56,764 nt of DNA from Microbacteriaceae bacterium UBA1487 (GCA_002325245.1 DCRR01000024.1:67167-123930); one strand, 5' to 3'; counted from the first letter of the stretch, positions 1 through 8,525 are shown. Notes: generated by a model not told the origin, from the letters alone. Numbers and translations are program-made.

Positions 1-939
1 GTCCTGCTCGCCATTCCTGGCGTCGCGCCCTTCGAATTCGGAGTCATCTGCGAGATCTTCGGGATCGACCGCAGCGACAGCGGCGCCCCCGCCTTCGACT
101 TCACCATCGCCACCGCCGACCCGGGGCCCGTCCGCACGAGCCTCGGCTTCGACATGGTCATCCGCGACGACCTGTCCGTCGCCGCCGACGCGGACCTCGT
201 CGCCGTCACGGACCAGGCGATCGGCGACATCGACGAGCGATACCTCGACGTCATCCGCAGCGCGGAGGCCCGCGGCGCATGGGTGCTCAGCGTCTGCAGC
301 GGAGCCTTCGTTCTCGCGCAGGCCGGGGTGCTCGAGGGCCGTCGCGCGACAACCCACTGGATGTACGCCGACCGCCTGGCCCGCGAGAATCCTGGCACCG
401 ATGTCAACCCCGAAGTCCTGTTCATCGACGACCGCAAGGTGGTCACCGGGGCGGGCACCGCGGCGGGCATCGACGCCGCCCTCCACGTCGTGCGAGTCGA
501 GCACGGCGCGGCCGCCACCAACGTGATCGCGCGCCGCATGGTCGTGCCGCCTCAGCGCGACGGCGGGCAGTCGCAGTACATCCCCACCCCGGTCGCCGAG
601 TGCCACGACGACTCGCTCGCCGACGTGATCGAGTGGATGCTCAACAACCTCGCCGAGGACCTCGCGATCGAACAGCTCTCCCGGCGTGCGCTCATGTCGA
701 CGCGCACGTTCGCACGGCGCTTCCGCGCCGAAGTCGGCGCGACCCCCGCGGCCTGGCTCAACACGCAGCGCATCCTGCGCGCGCGGCAGCTGCTGGAGGA
801 GAGCGACCTCGGCCTCGAGCAGATCGCCCACATGGTCGGATTCGGCACCGCCGCGGTCATGCGCCACCACTTCCTGAAGACGCTGCAGACCACGCCGACG
901 AGCTACCGCCGCGCCTTCGGCGAGCGCGCGGCCGGCTGA
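1..939 (+). CDS. GlxA-family transcriptional regulator (DJ-1/PfpI-like plus AraC HTH), 5' end outside window
   Basis: The frame is open from base 1, so the start lies upstream of the window; 312 residues are visible. The N-terminal part is a DJ-1/PfpI-like (class I glutamine amidotransferase-like) fold with the nucleophile-elbow segment SVCSGAFVLAQAG (Cys at visible residue 99). The C-terminal ~100 residues are an AraC-type double helix-turn-helix (LSRRALMSTRTFARRFRAEV, then QIAHMVGFGTAAVMRHHF). This architecture is the GlxA family, which acts as DNA-binding activators or repressors; the ligand is usually unknown. It converges on the next gene with 39 bp between them. Target genes cannot be inferred from the window. 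Family assignment is firm. Confidence 0.9.
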   Translation, partial: VLLAIPGVAPFEFGVICEIFGIDRSDSGAPAFDFTIATADPGPVRTSLGFDMVIRDDLSVAADADLVAVTDQAIGDIDERYLDVIRSAEARGAWVLSVCSGAFVLAQAGVLEGRRATTHWMYADRLARENPGTDVNPEVLFIDDRKVVTGAGTAAGIDAALHVVRVEHGAAATNVIARRMVVPPQRDGGQSQYIPTPVAECHDDSLADVIEWMLNNLAEDLAIEQLSRRALMSTRTFARRFRAEVGATPAAWLNTQRILRARQLLEESDLGLEQIAHMVGFGTAAVMRHHFLKTLQTTPTSYRRAFGERAAG

Positions 940-958
940 GGGAACCCGCGCGGCTCCC

Positions 959-984
959 GGCTGACGCGAGACCGTGGGTCAGCC
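959..984. terminator. Weak hairpin between convergent genes
   Basis: GGCTGAC (959-965) pairs perfectly with GTCAGCC (978-984) across a 12-nt loop, between the stop of the GlxA-type regulator and the stop of the convergent 420-aa gene, overlapping the latter stop codon. There is no T tract, so termination is only a possibility. Confidence 0.3.
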
Positions 985-2241
985 CGCCGACGCGGCCCCA
1001 TCGTCAAAGGCCTCGAACAAGCGCCCGAGCGACGCGATCACGTCGTCGCGGTCGAGGCGTTTCGTCTCGAACCAGTACGCATTCTCGCCGACCTGGACGA
1101 CCGTACGGCAGGTCGAGTCGGCGCAGGAGATGCGCGCCCGCTCAGCGCCCGCCACCTCGACCGCGCTGACAGAACCCATTCTCGGCCACACCTCGGCGGC
1201 GCCGTGCGCCGACCATGCGCCCCCGGGCAGCGCCTTGGCGCTCACGACGACCCGGGAGTCCTCATCGAAGGTGGTTCCGCCGGTGAGGCACCACGCGGCG
1301 TCGAGCTCTCGCCACAGCGCGAAGCCGTGCGCGCCGCCCGCATCGCTCCCGTACGTCACGAGCTCCTCGTCGAAGGCCGCCTGCAGCTGCTCCCCGACCT
1401 CGCCGTCGACGCACAGCAGCGGCCCGATCTCGTCGTCCGAGGGAACCCAGGCGTTCGTCGCCGGCTCCGCGCTTCGAAGCGCGCGCTCCACCGAGTCGAG
1501 CACCGCCTGCATGCGTGAATTCAGCTCGGCGCTGTCGGGCGCGCCCGCGACCGAGAATCCTGCCTCGACCCAGGCACCGCGGACGTGCATCCCGCCGAAG
1601 CAGCCGGGTCCGCCTCGGTAGCCCGCACACGAGAACACGGAGGCGTCGCCCGCCGTGTTGATCACCGCGGATCCGCCGTCGTAGCGGAACAAGGAGTCCG
1701 GATCCGCGGCGGCGCCCGGAAGCACGGCCACGCTGAGAGGATCCGTCGCTGCGACTGCCGCTGCCGACGATGTCAGTCCCCACACGCAGTCGAGGCCGCC
1801 CGTCGACAGCAGAGCCGCTGAGGTCCAATCCCACGGCTCGCTGTCGGCCACGAGCACCGCCTGCTCGCCGAGCACCGTGAAGGCCAGGTCCGATGGCACA
1901 AGCTCGTCGCACACGACATCGAAGAGCGAGGTCGGCCGCAGGAGCGCCGCCTCGACCGGTTCCGGACTCGACGTGACCGGCGGACTCGACGTCGCCGTCG
2001 GGCTCGGCGCCGGGGCGGCACTCGAGCCGCCCCCGCTGACCAGCGCCACGGCGATGACCGCGACCGCCGCGAGCGTCGCAAGCCCGCCCACGATCAGCAG
2101 GACCCGAGCGGGCGTCAGGACGGCAGCGCCGGGGGCCGTGACGGCCGTTTCGGGTCCGCCGGCGTTTCCGCTGCTCTTCGGCCCGGACACCGGCGGCACC
2201 GACAGCCGGTCACCGCCCGTCAGCGATGAGTCGTCGACCAT
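979..2241 (-). CDS. Membrane-anchored extracytoplasmic protein of unknown function, 420 aa
   Basis: I do not recognise a family. Residues 1-42 are a Ser/Pro/Gly-rich cytoplasmic tail, about 43-70 form one hydrophobic transmembrane segment (LLIVGGLATLAAVAVIAVAL), and 71-95 are a Ser/Thr/Pro linker typical of wall-spanning stalks. The remaining ~320 residues are an extracellular domain with several cysteines (for example CDELV, DCVWG, SCAGYRGGPGCFGG, CADSTC), suggesting disulfides. The protein would sit outside the membrane; a sensing or binding role is a guess. ATG start; a TATAGT hexamer lies 8 nt upstream, so the mRNA is probably almost leaderless. It diverges from the FAD oxidoreductase. 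Confidence 0.75.
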   Translation of the reverse strand: MVDDSSLTGGDRLSVPPVSGPKSSGNAGGPETAVTAPGAAVLTPARVLLIVGGLATLAAVAVIAVALVSGGGSSAAPAPSPTATSSPPVTSSPEPVEAALLRPTSLFDVVCDELVPSDLAFTVLGEQAVLVADSEPWDWTSAALLSTGGLDCVWGLTSSAAAVAATDPLSVAVLPGAAADPDSLFRYDGGSAVINTAGDASVFSCAGYRGGPGCFGGMHVRGAWVEAGFSVAGAPDSAELNSRMQAVLDSVERALRSAEPATNAWVPSDDEIGPLLCVDGEVGEQLQAAFDEELVTYGSDAGGAHGFALWRELDAAWCLTGGTTFDEDSRVVVSAKALPGGAWSAHGAAEVWPRMGSVSAVEVAGAERARISCADSTCRTVVQVGENAYWFETKRLDRDDVIASLGRLFEAFDDGAASAG

Positions 2242-2249
2242 GGAGCGAG

Positions 2250-2255
2250 ACTATA
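2250..2255 (-). promoter_or_regulatory. -10 box for the 420-aa membrane protein
   Basis: TATAGT on the minus strand, 8 nt before the ATG at 2241, predicting a start of transcription at or within 2 nt of the start codon. No clear -35 box. Confidence 0.5.
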
Positions 2256-2289
2256 CGAGCCTTGCTCATGCCGGCGCGCCGCGGGCCGG

Positions 2290-2295
2290 TATCGT
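2290..2295 (+). promoter_or_regulatory. -10 box for the FAD oxidoreductase-GT2 pair
   Basis: TATCGT, 33 nt before the ATG at 2329; a purine-rich GAGAGAG element precedes the start codon as ribosome binding site. No consensus -35 box is visible. Confidence 0.4.
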
Positions 2296-2328
2296 GGGCG
2301 CGTCCGCTCCTTCGAGAGAGAATCGCTC

Positions 2329-3534
2329 ATGCCCCACATCATCGTCGTCGGCGGCGGTCTGCTCGGCACCGTCTCCGCCCTGCTCGCGGCGCGGCGCGGT
2401 TGGGAGGTCACGCTGGTCGAAGCCGAGCCCGCGCTCTGGACCCGGGCGAGTCGCGTGAACGAGGGCAAGATCCACCTCGGCCCGGTGTTCGCGCTCGGGG
2501 GCCTCGCGACGGCCGAGGTCATGCTTCGCGGGGCATTCTCGTTCGCCTCGACGATCGACGAAGCGGTCGGACGGCGGATGAACTGGGCCGAACTCGTCAC
2601 CGACTGCTTCGACTACGTCGTGATGCCCGACAGCCTGTGCGGCGCCGACGAGCTCGCCGAGCGCTACGCCGGCATCCGGGCGACCCTGGATGCACTCCGC
2701 CCGCAGCTCGGCCGGGACTACCTCGGCGGCGACATCGAGCGGGTCATCGCGACCACCCCGCACACGCACGAGGCCTCGGGTCTTTGCGCCTTCCGCTCCG
2801 AAGAGCGCGCGGTCGATGCCGTCGCGCTGGGCGCGATCATCGTCAACGCCGTGGAGACCTCCGGCATCCGCGTGCTGACGCGGACGACGGCCACGCGACT
2901 CGAATCCTCGAGCCTCGCGCACGTCCACGTCGCATCGCACGACGGCACCACCTCCGTGCTCTCCGGCGACGTCGTGGTGAACGCGGCGTGGGAGCACCAG
3001 CAGCAGCTGCTCCCCGCAGAGCACGCGGTGGAACGCAACTACCGCCTCAAGGCGGCGACGATCGTGAATGGGTACCGCGCGCCGCACCCCCTCACCCTCG
3101 TACAAGGCCCCTACGGCGACGTCGTGCCGTACGCCGATCGCACCTACGCGTCGTGGTACCCGGTGGGCCGTCTCTCGCACGAGCATGGGCTCGCGCCGAG
3201 CGACACGACGATGGCACGACTGCGCGGCCTCGCCGACGACACCGAGCTCGGTCGCGCCCAGCTTGCCGCGCTGCGCGGGATGCGCCTTCTGGAGGCCGAC
3301 CTCGAGCCATCCGAGGTGATCGGAGGTCTGATCATCGGCCATGGGACCGCCGACATCGAGACCCGAGCCTCCGAACTCCACACGCGCTCCGAATTCGGCG
3401 CCCGCGTCGACGACCGCATCATCACGCCCGCGAACTTCAAGTTCACCACCGCTCCGCTCGCCGCTCAGGACGCCGTGCACACCGCCGTGCGGCTCCTTGC
3501 CTCGCCAAACCCGAAAGCCACGGCCATGCCATGA
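2329..3534 (+). CDS. FAD-dependent oxidoreductase (DAO-like), 401 aa
   Basis: The N-terminus HIIVVGGGLLGTVSALLAARR is a Rossmann dinucleotide-binding motif (GxGxxG type) followed at the end of strand 2 by an acidic residue (VTLVEAEP), as in FAD enzymes of the D-amino-acid-oxidase/glycine-oxidase fold. A C-terminal region with IITPANFKFTTAPLAAQDAV fits the second half of the FAD site. Substrate is unknown. The stop overlaps the start of a GT2 gene as ATGA, so the two are translationally coupled, suggesting it modifies a sugar or lipid linked to glycan assembly. Start at ATG 2329 is supported by GAGAGAG upstream. Confidence 0.8.
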   Translation: MPHIIVVGGGLLGTVSALLAARRGWEVTLVEAEPALWTRASRVNEGKIHLGPVFALGGLATAEVMLRGAFSFASTIDEAVGRRMNWAELVTDCFDYVVMPDSLCGADELAERYAGIRATLDALRPQLGRDYLGGDIERVIATTPHTHEASGLCAFRSEERAVDAVALGAIIVNAVETSGIRVLTRTTATRLESSSLAHVHVASHDGTTSVLSGDVVVNAAWEHQQQLLPAEHAVERNYRLKAATIVNGYRAPHPLTLVQGPYGDVVPYADRTYASWYPVGRLSHEHGLAPSDTTMARLRGLADDTELGRAQLAALRGMRLLEADLEPSEVIGGLIIGHGTADIETRASELHTRSEFGARVDDRIITPANFKFTTAPLAAQDAVHTAVRLLASPNPKATAMP

Positions 3535-4433
3535 CAGCATCCGCCACCGTCACCATCCCGCTCTTTCGCTCCGCGCCCTGGCTCGAGGTGATCGAGCGCA
3601 ACGTCACGCGACTCGCCGGCGTCGCCCGGGTGATCATCTCGGACCCCACCGGCGCCGATGAGGCGTTTCTCGCGCTTCAAGACCGCGGCTTCGGCGCGTC
3701 CGTCGAGTTCGCGGGTGCGCGCGACCTCGAGCCCGGCTGGGTCGCGCACTGCAACGATCTGGCGGCGCGCGCACGAACCCCCTACCTGATGTGGCTCTCG
3801 CATGACGACGAGATCGAGCCTGCGTGGGTTCACGCCTCGGTGGCCGCGCTCGACCGCGACCCGACGGCCGTCGCGGCCGTGGGCCGTGTCACCGGTGAGA
3901 GCCCGAGGGCGGAGTTCGCCCAGAACCCGGACTACTCCTCGCGATCGCAGCGGGATCGCGTCGCAGCGGGTCTGCGCGATCTCGTCCAGGGGCGCCCGGA
4001 CTCGCTCGGGCTGCTGTTCCGCTCGGTCCAGCGCCGCGAACTCGCGCCGCTGCTTCTGCCCACCCCGAATGACGCCTGGGCCGATGTGCCGTGGGCGCTC
4101 AAGATGCTGAGTCGCGGCCCGGTGGCGTTCCATGACGAGCCGTTCTTCAAGCGCTGGCCCGAGGGCAGCGCCAGCGAGGTCTGGGGCGAGCCCGGGGCCC
4201 GCTCGCGCGCACTCGTCTGGGCCCTCGACGAAGTCGGCGATGCCGGGCTGCCGCTCGTGCTCGACGCCTGGGACGAGGAGAACGTGCAGCACCGGCGCCA
4301 CGCGCGCGCGCTCGGGCAGCACGCAGAGCATCTGGAGCGCGAGCGCGCCGCGATCGAGCGCAGCCGGAGCTGGCGACTGCTCCGGGCACTCGGTCGGCTG
4401 AAGCCCGCATCGCGTCGGCGACGGCGCGACTGA
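3531..4433 (+). CDS. Family 2-like glycosyltransferase, 300 aa
   Basis: The ATG at 3531 lies in the ATGA overlap with the oxidoreductase stop. It has a GT-A layout: an N-terminal strand (ATVTIPLFRSAPWLEVIERN), a region around AHCNDLAARARTPYLMWLSH, then HDDEIEP as the metal-binding DxD-like motif at about residues 87-93. Later residues DAWADVPWALKMLSRG and FFKRWPEG would form the acceptor region. The C-terminus is a basic, Trp-containing helix (SRSWRLLRALGRLKP), a tail seen in peripheral membrane glycosyltransferases and also in the GT2 at 7464-8516. Donor and acceptor are unknown. Confidence 0.75.
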   Translation: MTASATVTIPLFRSAPWLEVIERNVTRLAGVARVIISDPTGADEAFLALQDRGFGASVEFAGARDLEPGWVAHCNDLAARARTPYLMWLSHDDEIEPAWVHASVAALDRDPTAVAAVGRVTGESPRAEFAQNPDYSSRSQRDRVAAGLRDLVQGRPDSLGLLFRSVQRRELAPLLLPTPNDAWADVPWALKMLSRGPVAFHDEPFFKRWPEGSASEVWGEPGARSRALVWALDEVGDAGLPLVLDAWDEENVQHRRHARALGQHAEHLERERAAIERSRSWRLLRALGRLKPASRRRRRD

Positions 4434-4436
4434 TCC

Positions 4437-4459
4437 GCTGAGCGCGGGAGCAGCTCAGC
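4437..4459. terminator. Hairpin between convergent GT2 and manA
   Basis: GCTGAGC (4437-4443) and GCTCAGC (4453-4459) form a perfect 7-bp stem with a 9-nt loop spanning the 21-bp gap and the manA stop codon. It is symmetric and could serve both convergent genes; there is no U tract. Confidence 0.4.
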
Positions 4460-5561
4460 CGACGCTTGCGATGAACAGCGTCCCGGTCCCACCGAGCGAG
4501 GCGCTGCCGAGCTCGGCGAGATACGCCGCGTGGCCGGGGCGGAGATGCTCGTCGCCGATCGCGACGTCGCCGCCGAGTGCGAGCGCGATCGCCGGCCGGT
4601 TCAGCTCCATGACGACGCCGCGAGCGACGGCATCCGCATCCACGACCGTGAGTCGGAAGTCGGGCACGTCGGGCCGGAACACCCGCACCCCGGGCTCCGG
4701 CTCCTCGGGGGCGAGGTACGGCGCCGGCAGCGGGCGGAAGTCGAGGACGCTGAGCAGCTCCGGCACGTCGATGTGCTTGGGCGTGAGACCGCCGCGCAGC
4801 ACGTTGTCGCTCGCGGCCATCAGTTCGATGCCGAGACCCTCGAGGTAGGCGTGGATGTTGCCCGCCGGCAGGTAGAGCACCTCGCCCCGCTTCAGCACGA
4901 CGGTGTGCAGCAGCAGCGAGATCACGATCCCCGGATCGCCCGGGTAGTGCTCGGCGAGACTCCGCACGGTGTGCCACGACGGCCCCTCGCAGACGGCAGA
5001 CGCCTCGACGACGGCCGCGATCAGGTCGTCGACCCCGTCGCCGCGCGAGATCAGCCACTCGAACACGTCGCGCAGTGCGGAATCGTCTCCGATCCGCTCG
5101 ATCAGCGGCGCGATGCGGGCGTCGTCGCCGACAGGCGCGAGCACGGAGCGCGTCTCGGCCACCGTGCGGAAGCCGCTCAGCGCGCGGAACTCGGGCGAGA
5201 GCGCGAAGATGATCTCGGGCTTGTGGTGCGCGTCCTTGTAGTTGCGGAACGGCGCATCCGCGGGCACGCCGGCCGCGTTCTCGCGCTCGAAGCCGGCGCG
5301 CGCCTGCTCCGGCGTCGGGTGCGCCTGCAGCGACAGCGGCGCGCCCGCCGCGAGCACCTTCAGCAGGAACGGCAGCGGCGAGTCGACTGCCTCGGCGAGC
5401 GTGCGCTCCTCCCCCACGATCCGCGCCGGAGACCCGGGATGGGTTCCGAGCCAGAGCTCCGCCTCCGGACCCCCGCTCGGCTCGCGCCCCAGAAGCTCCG
5501 CGATCGCGGTGCGCGAGCCCCAGGCGTAGTCGCGCGGGGTGTTGGTGATTTCGACGAACAC
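4455..5561 (-). CDS. manA: Mannose-6-phosphate isomerase, class I
   Basis: Interconverts fructose-6-phosphate and mannose-6-phosphate in the cytoplasm, feeding GDP-mannose. The type I PMI fold is clear: N-terminal NTPRDYAWGS, AELWLGTHPGSPA, the zinc-binding segment LSLQAHPTPEQA and YKDAHHKPEII, and the C-terminal cupin with GNIHAYLEGLGIELMAASDN and GGLTPKHIDV. The frame is open further upstream, but the GTG at 5561 is chosen because GAGGAG sits 5-6 nt before it and the protein then starts at the normal family position (368 aa). Fits next to genes needing mannose-derived nucleotides (gmd, mannose synthase). Confidence 0.93.
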   Translation of the reverse strand: MFVEITNTPRDYAWGSRTAIAELLGREPSGGPEAELWLGTHPGSPARIVGEERTLAEAVDSPLPFLLKVLAAGAPLSLQAHPTPEQARAGFERENAAGVPADAPFRNYKDAHHKPEIIFALSPEFRALSGFRTVAETRSVLAPVGDDARIAPLIERIGDDSALRDVFEWLISRGDGVDDLIAAVVEASAVCEGPSWHTVRSLAEHYPGDPGIVISLLLHTVVLKRGEVLYLPAGNIHAYLEGLGIELMAASDNVLRGGLTPKHIDVPELLSVLDFRPLPAPYLAPEEPEPGVRVFRPDVPDFRLTVVDADAVARGVVMELNRPAIALALGGDVAIGDEHLRPGHAAYLAELGSASLGGTGTLFIASVG

Positions 5562-5591
5562 AAGGTCTCCTCGGGCGGGTGGCGTTGCACC

Positions 5592-5597
5592 AAAGTA
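5592..5597 (-). promoter_or_regulatory. Candidate -10 box for manA
   Basis: TACTTT on the minus strand, about 30 nt before the GTG start of manA, leaving a short leader with a good GAGGAG ribosome binding site. Confidence 0.35.
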
Positions 5598-5629
5598 CCA
5601 ACCCCTTTGGGCGCCTCGGGTCGCGCGCG

Positions 5630-5635
5630 TAGGCT
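5630..5635 (+). promoter_or_regulatory. -10 box for the acyl-CoA dehydrogenase
   Basis: TAGGCT, 35 nt before the ATG at 5671; GGAGG lies 6 nt before that ATG. Divergent from the manA promoter in the same 109-bp spacer. Confidence 0.45.
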
Positions 5636-5670
5636 CCCGGTGTTCGACGACGACACCGGCGGAGGCCACC

Positions 5671-6849
5671 ATGACATTCAGTCCCCTCGTGAGCGACTTC
5701 TACGGGTTCGAGGAGCAGCTCAGCGCGCCGGAGAAGGAGGCGCTCGCCGGCCTGCGCCGCTGGCTCGAGGCCGACGTCGCCCCGATCGTCGACGAGCACT
5801 GGGAGCGCGCCGAGTTCCCGCGCCACCTCCTTCCCGCGTTCCACAGCCAGCCGGTGTTCGGCATGCAGTGGGACGAGACCAAGAGCTTCGACAACTCGGC
5901 GCTATACCGCGGCTGGACGGCGCTCGAGATGTCGCGCGTGGACGCCTCGATCTCGACCTACGTCGGCGTCCAGAACGGCCTGGCGATGGGCTCGATCGGC
6001 GTCGCGGGAAGCGCCGAGCAGCGGGCCGAGTGGCTTCCCCGTCTCGCCCGCGGCGAGGTGATCGGCGCGTTCGGCCTCACCGAGCCGCTCTCCGGCTCCG
6101 ACTCGGCGCGCGGGCTCCGCACCACGGCCACGCGCGAGGGAGACGAGTGGGTGCTGAACGGCGCCAAGCGCTGGATCGGCAACGCCACCTTCAGCGACAT
6201 CACCGTGATCTGGGCGAAGGACACCGCCGACGGTCAGGTCAAGGGATTCCTCGTGCCGACCTCGACGCCCGGCTACGTCGCCACCAAGATCGAGAACAAG
6301 ATCGCCCTGCGCATGGTGCAGAACGCCGACATCACCCTCACCGACGTGCGCGTGCCGGAGGAGCTGCGCCTGCAGAACGCGAACTCCTTCCGCGACACCG
6401 CGGCCGTGCTGCGGCTCACACGGGCCGAGGTCGCGTGGGCTGCCGTCGGGGTGTCGGTCGGCGCCTTCGAGGCAGCGCTGCGCTACTCCACGGAGCGCGA
6501 GCAGTTCGGCAAGCCGATCGCCCAGCACCAGCTCATCCAGCAGCACCTCGCCAACATGACGGGCAACATCACCGCCTCGATCGCGATGTGCACGCGGGTG
6601 TCGATCATGCAGGACGAGGGCACCCAGAAGGATGAGCACGCGGCCCTGGCGAAGGCTTACGCCACGAGCCGGATGCGCGAGACCGTCGCCTGGGCCCGCG
6701 AGTCGATGGGCGGCAACGGCATCGTGCTCGACTACGGCGCCGCGCGCCACTTCGCCGATGCCGAGGCGCTCTACAGCTACGAGGGCACCAAGGAGATGAA
6801 CTCGCTCATCGTCGGGCGCGCGCTCACCGGAGCCGCCGCCTTCGTGTAG
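5671..6849 (+). CDS. Acyl-CoA dehydrogenase, glutaryl-CoA dehydrogenase-like
   Basis: 392 aa, the normal length for the family. FAD-dependent alpha,beta-dehydrogenation of an acyl-CoA. Visible marks: the FAD/substrate signature AFGLTEPLSGSDSARGL (about residues 133-149), the tail of the middle domain WVLNGAKRWIGNATFSD, and the C-terminal ARESMGGNGIVLDYG and YSYEGTKEMNSLIVGRALTG, where the Glu of YEGT is at the position of the catalytic base in the glutaryl-CoA dehydrogenase group. The ATG at 5671 is chosen over upstream possibilities because of GGAGG at 5661-5665. In M. tuberculosis an acyl-CoA dehydrogenase (fadE25) also neighbours purE/purK. Exact substrate is not certain. Confidence 0.9.
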   Translation: MTFSPLVSDFYGFEEQLSAPEKEALAGLRRWLEADVAPIVDEHWERAEFPRHLLPAFHSQPVFGMQWDETKSFDNSALYRGWTALEMSRVDASISTYVGVQNGLAMGSIGVAGSAEQRAEWLPRLARGEVIGAFGLTEPLSGSDSARGLRTTATREGDEWVLNGAKRWIGNATFSDITVIWAKDTADGQVKGFLVPTSTPGYVATKIENKIALRMVQNADITLTDVRVPEELRLQNANSFRDTAAVLRLTRAEVAWAAVGVSVGAFEAALRYSTEREQFGKPIAQHQLIQQHLANMTGNITASIAMCTRVSIMQDEGTQKDEHAALAKAYATSRMRETVAWARESMGGNGIVLDYGAARHFADAEALYSYEGTKEMNSLIVGRALTGAAAFV

Positions 6850-6872
6850 TGCGCCGCCGCGGCGGAGTTCGC

Positions 6873-6878
6873 TAGCCT
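6873..6878 (+). promoter_or_regulatory. -10 box for the cupin-GT2 pair
   Basis: TAGCCT, with a ~43-nt leader to the ATG at 6928, which has GAGGAG 6 nt upstream. Confidence 0.4.
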
Positions 6879-6927
6879 GGGCACCCGTCGCCGCCCACGG
6901 ACGACGGCGAGAATTCGAGGAGCCCCC

Positions 6928-7467
6928 ATGACGAAGACGCCATCCGAAATCGGCGAGCGCGACGTTCAGACCGTCACCAAGACGGGTCAGTCCGTGGTGC
7001 CCACGATCGACGGCGTCAAGACGCGGTCGACCACGAACCACGTCGACCACCGCGGCAGCGTGTTCGAGATCTTCGAAGGCGAGAACGACTTCTTCGAGAC
7101 CCCGCTCGTTTACGCGTACCAGTTCTCCGTGCGTCCGCACCTCATGAAGGGGTGGGGCGTGCACGACCACAAGCTGGACCGCTACACGATCATCTCCGGC
7201 GAGATCGTGCTGTTCCTCTGGGATGCCCGTCCGGAGTCGCCCACCCGAGACGTCGTCCAGCGCGTCGTGATGTCAGACCGCGCGGTTCGCCAGGTGATCA
7301 TCCCGACCGGCGTCTGGCACATCTCGGTCAACCTCGGCGATGAAGAGGCGCGACTGATCAACTTCCCGACCGACGTGTACCATCACGAAGCGCCGGACCG
7401 TCGACTGCTCGCGTGGGACCACCCGGATGTCCCCATCCGCATCGCCGACTATCTCCCGAAGTTTTGA
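6928..7467 (+). CDS. RmlC-like cupin (dTDP-4-dehydrorhamnose 3,5-epimerase family), 179 aa
   Basis: A single RmlC-type cupin: DHRGSVFEIFE, VYAYQFSVRPHLMKGWGVHD, HDHKLDRYTIISGEIVLFLWD, VIIPTGVWHISVNLGDEEA, and NFPTDVYHHEAPDR match the succession of strands in the RmlC family. The usual QxNxSxSxxGVxRGxHxQ block of true RmlC is altered (QFSVRPHLMKGWGVHDHKLDR), and a separate, canonical rmlC is present at 36172-36762, so this one probably acts on a different nucleotide sugar or is an isomerase-type relative. Its stop overlaps the TTG start of the next GT2 (TTGA), implying coupling. Confidence 0.75.
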   Translation: MTKTPSEIGERDVQTVTKTGQSVVPTIDGVKTRSTTNHVDHRGSVFEIFEGENDFFETPLVYAYQFSVRPHLMKGWGVHDHKLDRYTIISGEIVLFLWDARPESPTRDVVQRVVMSDRAVRQVIIPTGVWHISVNLGDEEARLINFPTDVYHHEAPDRRLLAWDHPDVPIRIADYLPKF

Positions 7468-8516
7468 CGCCGCGCGCACCGACTCGCTCGCCGCGACCTC
7501 GTATCGCCGCACTCATCCCCACGCTCGGAGCCGACGTGGCGCGGCTGCGGCGCTCGGTCGAGGCGGTGCGCGCCCAGCACGATGACGTTGAACTCGAGGT
7601 CGTCTGCGTCGTGAATCGCGCCGGGCCCCTCTCTGCCGAACTGGCCGACCTCGAGGAACTCGACGCCCGCGTGGTGTCGGCCGGGCTGAATCTGGGATGG
7701 GCGGGCGGCCTGGCCTTCGCGCGCAGCCTCGTCGACGCCGACCTTCTCTGGCTCGTGCAGGACGACATGGCGCCGGCTCGCACCTGCCTCGCAGAGCTGC
7801 GACGCGCGCTCGACGACGATGATGGCCTCGCGGTCGTGTCCCCGCTCGTCGTCACCGCCGACGGGATGGTGCCGCCTCATTCGTGCGGCGCGTCGATCGA
7901 CGATTCCGGTGCGCTGACCGCGCTCATCCCGGCCGAGGCGACCGCGGTGGGCGACATCCACCCGCAGACGTGGGGCGACTACGTCCCCTCGCGCGGCATG
8001 CTGATCCGTCGGCAGGACTGGGACGCCGTGGGAGGAATGGATCCTCGCTACTACCCCGTCCTGTGGGCCGACGCCGACCTGTGCGCGGCCCTGAACGCGC
8101 GCGGACGGCGCTTCGCGATTGCGACAAGAGCCGAATGCCAGCACCAGATCAACGGCTCGCTTCCGGGCGGGCTCGGGCCGATCCTGCACGCGCGCAATCG
8201 CGAGCTGTTCCTGGCCAAGTGGCGGGCTTCGGCGGCCGCACTCGCCGTCGCCGACCCGCTTCGCCCCAGCTCGGTGAACGACCTCGACGGCGTCGTCGAC
8301 GCCCGGCTGGAGCGCCAGCTTCTCGGCGTCGTGGCGCAGAGCGCCAGCGACGCCCTGCTCCACGTGAGCCGCCACCTCATGGCAGAGGTCCGCGCGGAGC
8401 GCACGCGCGCCAACCGGGCCGAACAGGATGCGGTCGAGCTTCGAGCCACGTGGTCGTGGCGCCTCACCGCGCCGTTGCGCGCGCTCGCGCGCTTGGGTGC
8501 GCGAGATCGCCGTTAA
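7464..8516 (+). CDS. Family 2 glycosyltransferase (rhamnosyltransferase-like), 350 aa
   Basis: Start taken at TTG 7464, which overlaps the upstream stop as TTGA; no better ATG/GTG exists in frame without a long overlap. GT-A fold: IAALIPTLGADVARLRRSVE, NLGWAGGLAFARSL, LLWLVQDDMAP (DDM as the metal-binding motif), RGMLIRRQDWDAVGGMD and YPVLWADADLCAALNARG are the usual blocks of NTP-sugar transferases of the WbbL/RfbF type. The C-terminus (TWSWRLTAPLRALARL) is the basic SWRL tail also seen at 3531-4433. Donor and acceptor are unknown. Confidence 0.85.
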   Translation: MTPRAPTRSPRPRIAALIPTLGADVARLRRSVEAVRAQHDDVELEVVCVVNRAGPLSAELADLEELDARVVSAGLNLGWAGGLAFARSLVDADLLWLVQDDMAPARTCLAELRRALDDDDGLAVVSPLVVTADGMVPPHSCGASIDDSGALTALIPAEATAVGDIHPQTWGDYVPSRGMLIRRQDWDAVGGMDPRYYPVLWADADLCAALNARGRRFAIATRAECQHQINGSLPGGLGPILHARNRELFLAKWRASAAALAVADPLRPSSVNDLDGVVDARLERQLLGVVAQSASDALLHVSRHLMAEVRAERTRANRAEQDAVELRATWSWRLTAPLRALARLGARDRR

Positions 8517-8519
8517 CCT
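8514..8519 (+). promoter_or_regulatory. -10 box made partly from the upstream stop codon
   Basis: TAACCT; its first three bases are the TAA stop of the GT2. GAGACC (6 nt) then separates it from the ATG at 8526, predicting a leaderless mRNA for the first polymerase-like gene. Confidence 0.45.
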
Positions 8520-8525
8520 GAGACC

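Noticed and set aside
2226..4433. A 735-codon frame spanning the FAD gene and the GT2
   Set aside because: The first 430 codons are an arginine-rich frame over the oxidoreductase; the real gene starts at ATG 3531.
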